Source: Labyrinthula sp. Ha (Eukaryota; Sar; Bigyra; Labyrinthulida; Labyrinthulaceae). Taken from it: a stretch of DNA of 64,000 nt. The stretch covers positions 1-64,000 of the forward strand of contig JAALGZ010000042.1 of assembly GCA_015227615.1 (NCBI GenBank). Direction: 5' to 3'. Positions 1-8,848 of this stretch are shown here, in pieces (within the stretch, counting starts at the first letter, position 1; the number at the start of each line of letters is the position of its first letter). The notes beneath the pieces are model-generated. The model was not told the DNA's origin. It made no database searches and worked only from the letters and a program-made list of their open reading frames with translations. Made by a program: the position numbers and the translations under genes.

Positions 1-524
1 TCCATCCCGTCACTCAAGGTAAATGTGGTACTTGGAAGGGCTTGAGTATTTGAGATAAAGGTAATACCCTCAGTTAGATTAGAAGAGAGCATTCCAGTTA
101 TCTCTATATATAAAAGCTGTTCTACTAGGACAGAATATGTGATTCTACTTTGTTCCTGGAGCAGTGTTAGTTTTTTAGCAGTAGTGTCATTCCAAGGCAA
201 GGAGAAACGAGTCCTCACATGAAGTTTTCTACTTTCAAAATATTGTTTTGTAACTTCGTCTGCAAACCCATCTACCTGAAATTGTCTATTGTATAGAACA
301 AAAGTTGCTCCGAGATAGAAATCATGAAGCTTGAAACAAGACGGAGGAACTATTCGCTTGAGAAAGCTTCTCTTACACTGCACATCAAAAAGAGATAATT
401 CGGCAGGTTTTTTTATCCCGCTATATGCATCTGTAACTTCATAGAATGTAAGCAAGAATTTCTTGGTCAAGGATGTCTCCGCATTAAAGTAAAGGCAGCG
501 AAACTTGTATTGTTTTTCATCCAT
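1..524 (-). CDS. DM10-domain protein, NME7-like N-terminus (partial)
   Basis: The frame opens with an ATG at 524 and runs off the left edge, giving about 174 visible residues. Residues 5-95 read like a DM10 domain: FRCLYFNAE at the start, FLLTFYEV, then KRSFLKRI, DFYLGATFVLYNRQFQV and DEVTKQYF. The order and spacing match the N-terminal DM10 domain of NME7, a ciliary and centrosomal protein; DM10 domains also occur in EFHC proteins. DM10 binds along axonemal microtubules in those families. After the domain I do not see the NDP-kinase signature expected next in NME7, so the protein may be a DM10-only or divergent relative. Its start lies only 23 bp from the stop of the upstream UBA4-like gene on the same strand. 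The DM10 assignment is fairly firm; the exact subfamily is inference. Confidence 0.7.
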   Translation of the reverse strand, partial: MDEKQYKFRCLYFNAETSLTKKFLLTFYEVTDAYSGIKKPAELSLFDVQCKRSFLKRIVPPSCFKLHDFYLGATFVLYNRQFQVDGFADEVTKQYFESRKLHVRTRFSLPWNDTTAKKLTLLQEQSRITYSVLVEQLLYIEITGMLSSNLTEGITFISNTQALPSTTFTLSDGM

Positions 525-547
525 GTTCTTTTGATACCCTAACGGTT

Positions 548-1825
548 TCAATTTCGAGGTTGAAATTGATTTATACCTCCTTTAAGCGAGTAAATATTTG
601 CTATTGAACTAGTAAATGAAGCATCCATTTGAAGAATTTTCAATACTGCACTTCGAGAAAGATTTCCTTTGTTGCAAAATAGAACAATCTTTTTATTCTC
701 ATTCTTATGGTTCTTTAGAATAGAAAAAAACCTTGTATCGAGGGAAGCGAAAGGGACATTCAGTGCATTCCTTAGAGTAACTGTTTCAAAAGATTTTCTG
801 TCCCGAACATCGATAAGTAGATCACTCCCAAAGTTAATTTCTGTAGCATTTATGCTCCATTCTTTGTTCGTGTTTAGAAGCAGCTTCTGCCAGTGCAAAT
901 CCAGCTCCTGAAGAGATGAGGAGCAAGAGTTTCGTAATATACTAACAGCTCTTTCTTTTCCTTCGCAAGCTGCACAATCATTTCGCTTTCGTATATCCAT
1001 CGTAAGAAACCTAAAATCTAACGCTGAGAAATTAATAAAAAAACTTTTTTCCTGATTATAAATTATCGAGCGAACTATTTCGTGAGCTAGTAATGTTCCA
1101 ATGAGAGAAGGAACAGATGAGAGAACCCCATTGTCTGCACATGACTGAAGTTGCTTTGGTTTTGAAGGAAACAGGCATCTATAACACCCAGAATTACCTT
1201 TGAAAACATTTTTGTTATCAATGGATATTACTTGACCGCTTAAACCCTGCGCAGCGCCAATAATTATGGAGATGTTTCTTTCTCTACAATAATTGTTCAA
1301 CAAATATTTTGTGTCAAGATTATCAGAACAATCTACTACCAAGTCCGCTTCTTTGAGAGAATGCACAGAAAAAATATTGCTCTCAGATATTCGCAACACG
1401 TTTGCAACAATGTTGATAAATGGATTCTGTTTGTTTAATCTCTGCTTGCAGACTTGAGCTTTTAATCTCCGATTCTCCGCGTCATCTAATGTAAACAGCG
1501 TTTGTCGGTGTAAATTTGAGTAGGAAACAATATCATCATCATATAAATAGATGTTTCCAACGCCACTTCCTGCAAGAATAGGTAGCATCGAAGCAGCCAA
1601 ACCACCGCAGCCAACAACAACAACCTTTGTTCTTTTTAACCTATCTTGTTCATGCACAGAAACCTTTGAGAGTTTCAGTTGGCGCGAGTAAAAAAGTATT
1701 TCATTAATATTTAAACATTCAGAAGAGGTTGAGAGAACGTTCTCTTGCTTCCTTCTTTTGAACAAGAATACTGCTGCTAAAGCCAAGTATCCGCCAAATA
1801 CAACTAAATTGAATTTTTCATCCAT
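548..1825 (-). CDS. Membrane-anchored UBA4/MOCS3-like E1 with rhodanese domain
   Basis: This 425-residue protein combines an E1-like adenylating domain and a C-terminal rhodanese domain, the UBA4/MOCS3 architecture that activates Urm1 for tRNA thiolation and the MoaD-type sulfur carrier. Visible parts: a hydrophobic segment at residues 6-22 followed by KRRK; the ATP loop VVVVGCGGLAAS near 68-79; DDDIVSYSNLHRQTL near 96-110; zinc cysteines CYRC (214-217) and CAAC (284-287); the catalytic-type cysteine in SCADNGVL (229); and a rhodanese loop CNKGNLS (384-390) resembling the MOCS3 loop. The start is taken at 1825 because a longer frame to 2023 has no domain content and would overlap the divergent neighbour. 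The N-terminal membrane anchor is unusual for UBA4/MOCS3, which are soluble. The stop is TGA. Confidence 0.85.
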   Translation of the reverse strand: MDEKFNLVVFGGYLALAAVFLFKRRKQENVLSTSSECLNINEILFYSRQLKLSKVSVHEQDRLKRTKVVVVGCGGLAASMLPILAGSGVGNIYLYDDDIVSYSNLHRQTLFTLDDAENRRLKAQVCKQRLNKQNPFINIVANVLRISESNIFSVHSLKEADLVVDCSDNLDTKYLLNNYCRERNISIIIGAAQGLSGQVISIDNKNVFKGNSGCYRCLFPSKPKQLQSCADNGVLSSVPSLIGTLLAHEIVRSIIYNQEKSFFINFSALDFRFLTMDIRKRNDCAACEGKERAVSILRNSCSSSLQELDLHWQKLLLNTNKEWSINATEINFGSDLLIDVRDRKSFETVTLRNALNVPFASLDTRFFSILKNHKNENKKIVLFCNKGNLSRSAVLKILQMDASFTSSIANIYSLKGGINQFQPRN

Positions 1826-1893
1826 TGTTTCGAGTCTGTGTATGAGTTGTTCATGCACATAAGATATGTGCAAATAATCCGGTCGAAGAGTAA
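1826..1893. promoter_or_regulatory. Short divergent promoter with inverted repeat
   Basis: These 68 bp separate the starts of the UBA4-like gene (minus) and the PQ-loop-START gene (plus). They contain a perfect 8-bp inverted repeat, TGCACATA at 1854-1861 and TATGTGCA at 1865-1872, with a 3-nt spacer. The repeat is centred in the gap, as expected for a shared site serving both directions. Regulatory function is inferred from position only. Confidence 0.4.
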
Positions 1894-3468
1894 ATGATAG
1901 ATCTAACAAATATCTCAGCAAAAACCATCTTTCCGATTCCATGGTTTGTTCATATCCTCCTTCACATTCCGAATACAATATATATAATATCCTTATCCTC
2001 ATGTTCCTCCATTCCTTCCACAACTATCTATCTTGAATCTTACGCCACACTTTGTTCCTTGCTTTACTACTTCAACCATAACAACATACCTGAAACATAC
2101 CTTCACTCATTTCTTCTTGCCAACCTGCTTGTCTTACTCTTTCTGAAATATAAATTTGATAAAGTTACAATCTCAGAAAAACTTTTCGGTGTTATTTTCA
2201 TAATCTCTCTGATTTACTTCTCGTTATCAGTAGTTCTTCTTCCATCTCCAACCTTCTCGCAAACAAAGTTTCTCTTATTCATATCCTCGGTTCTGTTTTC
2301 TTCTTCTAGAATTTTCCTGATTAGAAGAACTGTTAAACAGACAAAAATTTCGTTATTAAGTTGCTTTCTTCAGGTTCTGGTTTCCTATCAAGTATTACTA
2401 GCCGTTGAAGATGACAAAGTAGATTATGAGTTGAGATATTCTTCTTCTTTTGTTTCGTTGGTCCTGAGCTTAATAACTTTAGTTGTTGCACGGATATATA
2501 AGTATAATGGGGAAGAGGAGCAAATTGAGAAACGGAAAGAAATGAAAAAGATGATTGAAGAAGATGTCGAAACTGAAAAGCTGAATGAGGTTAAGAAAAA
2601 GTTAAATTTGGATGAAGTACAGGTTATGCCAAAACCAATTCAAAAATCTTTGAAAACGGCAAGAAATATTGGGCAGAAGTTACTATCAGACGACGAAAGT
2701 TATGAATTTACTTCAGTTTTGAAGAATGAAGTCCCACCATATGAAGTGTTTACTGCCGGGGATACATTCGTCAAATTCAAATGCGTATTAACCCAAGAAC
2801 CTCAAACTGTTTTTGCAGCATTAACATGTAGAGATCTCCAAAAAAAGTATGATCCCAATAGATCCAAGTTCAAAGAGCAGACCTTAGTAAATTATGCGCC
2901 AACAACTTCCAAGGCTTTTAATTCAAAACTGGTTTTCCGTTCGTATAAAGCATTTTGGCCTATTGGACCTCGGCATGTCCTGCTGGTTCAGGAGGAGTAT
3001 GAAATATCCGAACACGAGTTCATGCTGCTAATGACTTCAGTGGAAGACTCACCGCTTGAGGTTCAAGACTTTACCGATCAAGCTACTCCAAAGAATTCAA
3101 GGGCTGCAACTTGCGAGATCTTCATGATCCATGTAGTTAAATCTGGTGAAAACCTAAGTAGTATGACTTATGTTGCAAATGTTGACGTTAAACACTCAAT
3201 CCCGCCTTGGATGAGCAAATACATGATTCGCAGTGTAATACCCCAGTTTGTCCACAAGTTATTTAATTTTACTGCAATTCAGGACACTTTAAAAGTGGAG
3301 AAACCACAGCTTGAGGTAAAGCCCATACAAAATCAGACTCAATCTGTATTAGACAAGCTCGAGACTTTACTTGCTTTGATTTTATCTAAATGGGATGATC
3401 TGGCAATTGAAAAAAAGGTGTTGGTTCTCCTAGGCGTCTTTTTTCTGCTCTCTAGAAGAAGAAAGTAG
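1894..3468 (+). CDS. PQ-loop (MPDU1-like)-START domain fusion membrane protein
   Basis: The 524-residue protein has three parts. Residues 12-205 hold about six hydrophobic segments; the stretch around IPNTIYIISLSS and residues 40-90 resembles MPDU1/PQ-loop proteins, which act in dolichol-linked sugar use in the ER. Residues 206-240 are highly charged and probably helical. Residues 270-460 form a START lipid-binding domain, recognisable by DRSK-like segments, SYKAFWPIGPRHVLL and the end signature SIPPWMSKYMIRSVIPQFV. A final hydrophobic segment at 505-519 is followed by RRRK, so the tail may lie in the membrane. START domains move sterols, phospholipids or ceramide between membranes, so a lipid-transfer role at the ER is plausible. 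Start at 1894 is the first ATG in frame. START is confident; the PQ-loop assignment is moderate because the first loop reads PN rather than PQ. Confidence 0.75.
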   Translation: MIDLTNISAKTIFPIPWFVHILLHIPNTIYIISLSSCSSIPSTTIYLESYATLCSLLYYFNHNNIPETYLHSFLLANLLVLLFLKYKFDKVTISEKLFGVIFIISLIYFSLSVVLLPSPTFSQTKFLLFISSVLFSSSRIFLIRRTVKQTKISLLSCFLQVLVSYQVLLAVEDDKVDYELRYSSSFVSLVLSLITLVVARIYKYNGEEEQIEKRKEMKKMIEEDVETEKLNEVKKKLNLDEVQVMPKPIQKSLKTARNIGQKLLSDDESYEFTSVLKNEVPPYEVFTAGDTFVKFKCVLTQEPQTVFAALTCRDLQKKYDPNRSKFKEQTLVNYAPTTSKAFNSKLVFRSYKAFWPIGPRHVLLVQEEYEISEHEFMLLMTSVEDSPLEVQDFTDQATPKNSRAATCEIFMIHVVKSGENLSSMTYVANVDVKHSIPPWMSKYMIRSVIPQFVHKLFNFTAIQDTLKVEKPQLEVKPIQNQTQSVLDKLETLLALILSKWDDLAIEKKVLVLLGVFFLLSRRRK

Positions 3469-3886
3469 TCTGTGGACTAGAAACCCGTATTCTGGTTTGT
3501 TAACTAGCTAATATTTTGATATTTATATTGAAATCTTTGTTCCTAAGGTTAATTCGAAGAAACTGGAGAACTCTTTTTCCTAATACTGCCGAACGGAGAT
3601 TATAATTTTACTTCTAGGGTTACATTCGACACAACCTCTTTCCTTTACTACCCGTGAAATCACTGTTGGTGAGCAAAAGTGGAAGGCCTGGGTATTCACC
3701 ATGGATTAAACAAGAAGGGAACATGCAAGGCGCATGCAGCAGTAGAATAACAAGAAATTCAGTCATATTACGAAAACGAAAGATGCGTTGCTTCTATATA
3801 GGCTGAATGGAGCCTGAGCGTAGTTTGCGGCAATCATCAGTACTCATAGTGAAGTGTAGAAAATATTTGAAGTTAACTTATCAGAT
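3469..3886. other. Intergenic, no gene seen
   Basis: AT-rich spacer between the START gene and the Copia element. No frame of interest or repeat was recognised. Confidence 0.5.
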
Positions 3887-3891
3887 ATTCC

Positions 3892-3998
3892 TGTTGCAGT
3901 GACTTTTAATATAAAGAGAGTTGTTTCTTATTTTCAATACTTCAACAATAATGATTCAACTCAAACTACTAGCTACATATAAACAATACCATACAACA
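3892..3998 (-). repeat. Copia 3' LTR
   Basis: This 107-bp direct repeat is identical to 8737-8843 by inspection. It has TG...CA ends with the short inverted repeat TGTTG/CAACA and follows the polypurine tract on the minus strand. It is preceded by target-site copy ATTCC. The LTR is very short for a Copia element. Confidence 0.95.
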
Positions 3999-4005
3999 CC
4001 TTCCC

Positions 4006-7000
4006 CTAGTTTGTGTTCATCATATAAAACTTATCCCTAAACTTCTTTAACATCGACCTTGTACTTCTTTTAGTAAAAATATCCGCCCAATTTTCATAAG
4101 TAGGAATGTGATGAATAACAGCATTCATGGTTTTTATTTCTTGAGATACATATTTAAATTTTGTGTCCAAGTGTTTTAACCTTCCGACAGCTATTCTTCC
4201 TAAACATAATCTAATAGCTGGTTGACTGTCAACCAAGACTACAACTTTAAAATCAATATTTAAGTCTTTGAGTAAATTAAATTTGCCTTTCAAATCCTGA
4301 ATAGAAATACTGATAGCAACAAATTCTGCTTCAGTTGAAGATAAAGTAATAACTGGTTCTAATTTACTACGATAACTAATAATGTTATCATTGAGTAAAA
4401 TTAAGTTTCCATAAACACTTTTTCTTGATACTGAATTAGCAAAAGAACTATCGGTTAAGAGAAACAGAATATTTCCTTTTTCTTTTATTTTGTCGTAAAT
4501 CATCGTATTACTATGATATTGCAATAAATAAGATAAAGTTCTTTTAGCTTGAGATAAAGCATCTTGAGTCGGTTCTTTTAATTTAGATGATAGAGATTGA
4601 ACAGCGTACGAGATGTCAGGTCTCGTGTGAAGAGCAATGTAATTTAGTAGTCCCACTATTTTTTGATAAGACTTAATATTGATAAGTTTCTTGCTTTGAT
4701 CTTCTTCTAAATCTTTGGTTAAAGGAGAATAAAAACTGCCTGTTATTGACGAAAGTTGGTGAGTATTTGCTCCTTGAACTATTCTGTTAGATAAATCTAC
4801 AGAACATTTCCCGTCTTTCATTTTCTTGAGTCTCAAACCAACATATGTCTCGGCTACTGGAGTCCAAGACAGTTTGAATTTGTCCTTCATGAGTTTCTCG
4901 AATGTCTCGATCGAGGATTTCTCGCCTGCATATAGTAAATCGTCTACATATACGAGTACTATAATATTTATCCTTCCCCCATTCGAGGAACTGAATAAAC
5001 AATGATCACAAGTAGATGGTTTTAAATTGATCGATAATAAAGCATCGGTTAGGGTCTCGTGCCATATTTTCGGTGCTTGTCTAAGCCCATAAATACTTGT
5101 CGAGCTTTTCCATATAAATAATTTGTCTCGACGTCTCGGATGCCCCTTTGGCAATTCCAAATAAATAGGGTTCGGTAACGAACCATAAATAAAAGCTGCT
5201 GTAATATCAAGCTGACGCAGCCAAGAATCAAACTGTATAGCCACAGTTAGAAAAATACGTATAGTAGAAATTGGTGCTACTGGTGCATAAAATTCGGGAC
5301 ATTTACGGCGTTTGCCTTCCCCGTATTTGTTATCGTCTGCACAGAAACGGACTTTAGCAATATCGTGACCGTACATATCTTTTTTAGTGCGAAAAATTTC
5401 TACTAATGGAATAATTCTAGAATCTGCACAGGATCTAGGAACTACTTCAAATATTCCTGTAGTTTCCAGAGATGAGAGCTCTTTTTGATAAGCGGCAACC
5501 CATACTTTGCTATCAATACGCCCTTCGATATCTTTGAATCTTCTCGGAGGAATTATATTATCAGAATCAAGTTTAGTAGGTGGTATTTCCAATTTGAGAA
5601 TTCGGGGTTTACGAATACGTTTGCCTTGAATAATATTAGAGTTCGATATTTCGAAATCGCCGATAGGATGTTTGGTTCCAGAATTTGAATTGGGTAATGA
5701 CGTGTCATAATTAATAGAATCAGAATTCAAAAAGGGAGTAAAAGAAGAAGACAATTTTTCTTTCTCCAGTATGCTGTTTGGTGAAGCCGAATCTTCTTCA
5801 ACATATTGATAAGGTGTTTCTTCTTCAATAACTAAGTCCTTTCTATCTTTGTTTTCATTTTTAGGTTGTGATTTGTTGGTAAATGAGTATTCAAGTTCTG
5901 GAATGAAAGTGTGTTGATGAAAGTCGTTGTAAGAATGAGATATAGAGCCTTCTTCATCTAACTTGACAGTTCGAAAATGATATATCTTCTTTTTCTCAAT
6001 ATCAAAACAAATATTAGCTTTGGATTCTGTATCCATGCCAAGGTAGATGATCTTTCTTGAAGGTTGTAATTTTTTACGTTTTGAAGATAAAGCAAAACCT
6101 TTGGATCCAAATAATTTGATATCAGAAATGGGTGGAGGAGTATTGGTGAGTTGCTGAAAGGAAGATATTTTATTCTTTCTTGAAATAAAGTTGATAATTT
6201 TTGAAGCATGAAGAGCTGCAAAGTCCCAAAAGCGAATAGGAGTTTTTGTTTGAAATAACAAACTCTTCATCATGAAGACCAGAGTTTGGTTTTGACGTTC
6301 GATTCGTCCATTCTCTGCTGGAAAATATTCGTTAGAATACTCTCTAACTATTCCATTTGTGCTACAATATTTGTTCAAAGCTGAAAACTCGGATCCATGG
6401 TCTGAAAAAATACATGATATTCGAAAATTGAATTTGTTTTGAATAATAAGAAGACGGTGAATTATTTTCTTGGATATGTTTTCTTTTGAATGTAATAAAA
6501 TAGGAATAATATATCCTGTTGTTGAACATACCATGAGAACAATATATCTGTATCTTTGAAATGAAATAGGTAATGGTCCAAGAGTGTCAACGTGCAGTTT
6601 CTGAAGAGGATATTTTGGCTGAAACAAGGTAGTAGTTTTTCTATTTATTTCTTTAGCTTTGGATTTTTCTCGCAGTTTTCCAGCTGCGCATCCTAAACAA
6701 AAAGATTTCTTCATCGGTTTAAAGCCAGAATTAATAAGATACTGATTATTTACATGACCCAGACGGCAGTGGATTAATTGTTCAGGAGTTACTTCGTATT
6801 TACATATTCCGATTCTATTTTTGGGGTTAAGCATGCTGTGGAGAATATATTTATTGATCGTTTTTGTAAGTTTCGCAAACGTGTAACCGTTGCGGGTGAT
6901 TTTAGATTCGGTTGGTGTTTTTACAATAGAAAATCCGTCGTCAACTAGAGCAGGTTCCGATATTATAACTGTATTTTCATGCAATTGCGGAATAAAAATG

Positions 7001-8424
7001 ACATTTTTCAATTTCAATACAACGTTATTCAATAAAAGAAGATCTAGTGTACCTTTTACACTGTTAATGATCTTTTTGGAGAAAGCTCCTGAAATAGAAA
7101 TGTTATTAATTGGCTCGATATTTTGTAGAAGATCCTTGTTACCAACGACGTGCTGTGTTGCTCCGGAGTCAAGTAACGATTGGAAGCACTCTTGGTCAAA
7201 CCTGCAAGAACAATTTGATGTGTTAATTGAGGTAGTATTAATACGGATGTCTAAATTCATGATGAAGGAATCTAAATGAGTTGGTTGTATTTCATCTTCT
7301 TCCTGAAAAGTGTTATTAATATCTAACTTTTGAACATCAGTTTCTATTTCTTCGATATCTTCATCGTTTTTGTTGTCGTGTTCGATAGTTTCTTCCTCTT
7401 TTGGGAGAATTCTATCAGTGTTTATTCTAAGAACTTGAATTTTGCAAGATCTGGATTTGTGTGAAGGATCTCCACACTTCCAGCAAGTAAAATCTGTGTT
7501 AGGACATTGTTTAATGTTGTGGCCAAAGCCACCACATTTCAGACAACGTCTGTTCGGTCGAAAAATTGTTTTGTTGTTCGTGTTAGACACTTCAGCAACC
7601 TTAATGTTCATCCTAGACATAGGGTTACGAGTTGTATTTTGACTACAACGTAAAGATAAATTAGAAGCTATTGTAAGAAAATATTTAATGGTTTCGTCTA
7701 AAGTTTCTGCATTGCAGATGGATTTATGTATTTGAAATTGAGAGTCGGGTAAACCCATTAAAAATATCTCTCGTATTTCACGCGTTTCTGAACCGCCATG
7801 AAATACAAATTCAGCGTACCTTTTTCTAAAAACATTGATGTAGTTGTTTAATTCTCTAAACTGAATAGTATTTAAACGTCTTTTAGCTGCTACTCGAGCA
7901 GTTTCAGAGTCTTTTTCATAATGATATTTAATAGCTAAAAAACCATTAAATAAAGTGCTTGAAGCTTCAATATAATGAATAAGTTCAAGACTTAAAGTAG
8001 ATCTCAAAATGTGTAAAACAGACTGTACATTACTCGCATACTCAACTTGTGCTTGATAAAATTTTTCTTCGTTGTTATAAATCATAAATAAATAGTGTTG
8101 AAAAACATAGATGTTACATTCTAGTGATAACTTCATCAACTCCATTGGAGTGTCATTTGATGTTTTTGTAAAGATTTTTATAGAAGTGTTTTTATTAATA
8201 TCATAATTGTTGTTTTTTAGTAAATCTTTAACCAAATCCAGCTCAGTTTTATTCACTTCTTTCTCCTGCTTAATCAACATCGGTGCAGCAACCTCATACA
8301 TAATAAATAGTGCAAGATGTTTCTTGCCTAGGTATGCCCTCAAAGAGGCTTCCCAATCTCTAAAAATAATTCTAGAGGAACCTAGTCTTGGGAGTTCGCG
8401 GGTTTTTGAGTCATAAGTATTCAT
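4006..8424 (-). CDS. Copia gag-pol polyprotein
   Basis: A single 1472-residue frame encodes the Copia polyprotein. The gag part comes first and ends in two CCHC zinc knuckles (C-X2-C-X4-H-X4-C, about residues 292-327). An aspartic protease motif DSGAT lies near 416. The integrase zinc region (HCRLGH...CLGC) is followed by its catalytic core, with DTLGP near 611 and SDHGSEF and PAENGRIERQN downstream. Reverse transcriptase shows WLRQLDITAAFIYG and YVDDLL near 1158. The RNase H motif LSSTEAEF lies near 1361. Integrase before RT is the Copia (Pseudoviridae) order. Two zinc knuckles rather than one is less usual. About 310 bp of untranslated leader separate the first ATG from the 5' LTR. No envelope-like frame is present. 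Confidence 0.95.
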   Translation of the reverse strand: MNTYDSKTRELPRLGSSRIIFRDWEASLRAYLGKKHLALFIMYEVAAPMLIKQEKEVNKTELDLVKDLLKNNNYDINKNTSIKIFTKTSNDTPMELMKLSLECNIYVFQHYLFMIYNNEEKFYQAQVEYASNVQSVLHILRSTLSLELIHYIEASSTLFNGFLAIKYHYEKDSETARVAAKRRLNTIQFRELNNYINVFRKRYAEFVFHGGSETREIREIFLMGLPDSQFQIHKSICNAETLDETIKYFLTIASNLSLRCSQNTTRNPMSRMNIKVAEVSNTNNKTIFRPNRRCLKCGGFGHNIKQCPNTDFTCWKCGDPSHKSRSCKIQVLRINTDRILPKEEETIEHDNKNDEDIEEIETDVQKLDINNTFQEEDEIQPTHLDSFIMNLDIRINTTSINTSNCSCRFDQECFQSLLDSGATQHVVGNKDLLQNIEPINNISISGAFSKKIINSVKGTLDLLLLNNVVLKLKNVIFIPQLHENTVIISEPALVDDGFSIVKTPTESKITRNGYTFAKLTKTINKYILHSMLNPKNRIGICKYEVTPEQLIHCRLGHVNNQYLINSGFKPMKKSFCLGCAAGKLREKSKAKEINRKTTTLFQPKYPLQKLHVDTLGPLPISFQRYRYIVLMVCSTTGYIIPILLHSKENISKKIIHRLLIIQNKFNFRISCIFSDHGSEFSALNKYCSTNGIVREYSNEYFPAENGRIERQNQTLVFMMKSLLFQTKTPIRFWDFAALHASKIINFISRKNKISSFQQLTNTPPPISDIKLFGSKGFALSSKRKKLQPSRKIIYLGMDTESKANICFDIEKKKIYHFRTVKLDEEGSISHSYNDFHQHTFIPELEYSFTNKSQPKNENKDRKDLVIEEETPYQYVEEDSASPNSILEKEKLSSSFTPFLNSDSINYDTSLPNSNSGTKHPIGDFEISNSNIIQGKRIRKPRILKLEIPPTKLDSDNIIPPRRFKDIEGRIDSKVWVAAYQKELSSLETTGIFEVVPRSCADSRIIPLVEIFRTKKDMYGHDIAKVRFCADDNKYGEGKRRKCPEFYAPVAPISTIRIFLTVAIQFDSWLRQLDITAAFIYGSLPNPIYLELPKGHPRRRDKLFIWKSSTSIYGLRQAPKIWHETLTDALLSINLKPSTCDHCLFSSSNGGRINIIVLVYVDDLLYAGEKSSIETFEKLMKDKFKLSWTPVAETYVGLRLKKMKDGKCSVDLSNRIVQGANTHQLSSITGSFYSPLTKDLEEDQSKKLINIKSYQKIVGLLNYIALHTRPDISYAVQSLSSKLKEPTQDALSQAKRTLSYLLQYHSNTMIYDKIKEKGNILFLLTDSSFANSVSRKSVYGNLILLNDNIISYRSKLEPVITLSSTEAEFVAISISIQDLKGKFNLLKDLNIDFKVVVLVDSQPAIRLCLGRIAVGRLKHLDTKFKYVSQEIKTMNAVIHHIPTYENWADIFTKRSTRSMLKKFRDKFYMMNTN

Positions 8425-8736
8425 ATTTTTGTCTTTTTTGTTATCTTTTTATATCGTTTGGTACCCGGTAATACACACAATATCAGAAGAAATACGGAAA
8501 TATAAATAAATTGTGTAAATTTTGGGAACTTATTTAAATAAAGTAATAATAGAAGGCTTCGTAGTACTATATAGCTACCTATGAAGCTAGGAGAAGAGAA
8601 GTAAAGATGTCCTTTTGTTTCTTGTCTAGTTGAATTCTTCCCTCTTGAGTTGTTGTCTTTTCCTTCAAGACCTCTTAGTGAACGAATTCTGTTAAAAAAT
8701 GTTTGTATTTTATTTGGAGTCTTTAGGCTCTTAACC

Positions 8737-8843
8737 TGTTGCAGTGACTTTTAATATAAAGAGAGTTGTTTCTTATTTTCAATACTTCAACAATAATGAT
8801 TCAACTCAAACTACTAGCTACATATAAACAATACCATACAACA
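8737..8843 (-). repeat. Copia 5' LTR
   Basis: Second copy of the 107-bp LTR, identical to 3892-3998. It would drive minus-strand transcription of the element. It is followed on the plus strand by target-site copy ATTCC at 8844-8848. Confidence 0.95.
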
Positions 8844-8848
8844 ATTCC

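Larger units (their letters stand above)
3892..8843 (-). mobile_element. Ty1/Copia LTR retrotransposon, whole-looking and young
   Basis: The element is 4952 bp, lies on the minus strand and is bounded by two identical 107-bp LTRs beginning TGTTG and ending CAACA. It is flanked by the 5-bp target duplication ATTCC (3887-3891 and 8844-8848). A purine-rich tract AGGGGAAGG (minus strand, 3999-4007) sits directly beside the 3' LTR, as a polypurine tract should. Beside the 5' LTR the minus strand reads GGTTAAGAGCC, a candidate primer-binding site loosely resembling the internal tRNA-Met sites used by some Copia elements. One long frame fills the body in the Copia order gag, protease, integrase, RT, RNase H. 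Identical LTRs imply a very recent insertion, and it looks whole. It sits in intergenic DNA. Confidence 0.97.

Noticed and set aside
1826-2023. Longer N-terminal extension of the UBA4-like protein from 2023
   Set aside because: It has no domain content, overlaps the coding region of the divergent gene and would put the hydrophobic anchor in the middle; the ATG at 1825 leaves a clean 68-bp promoter.
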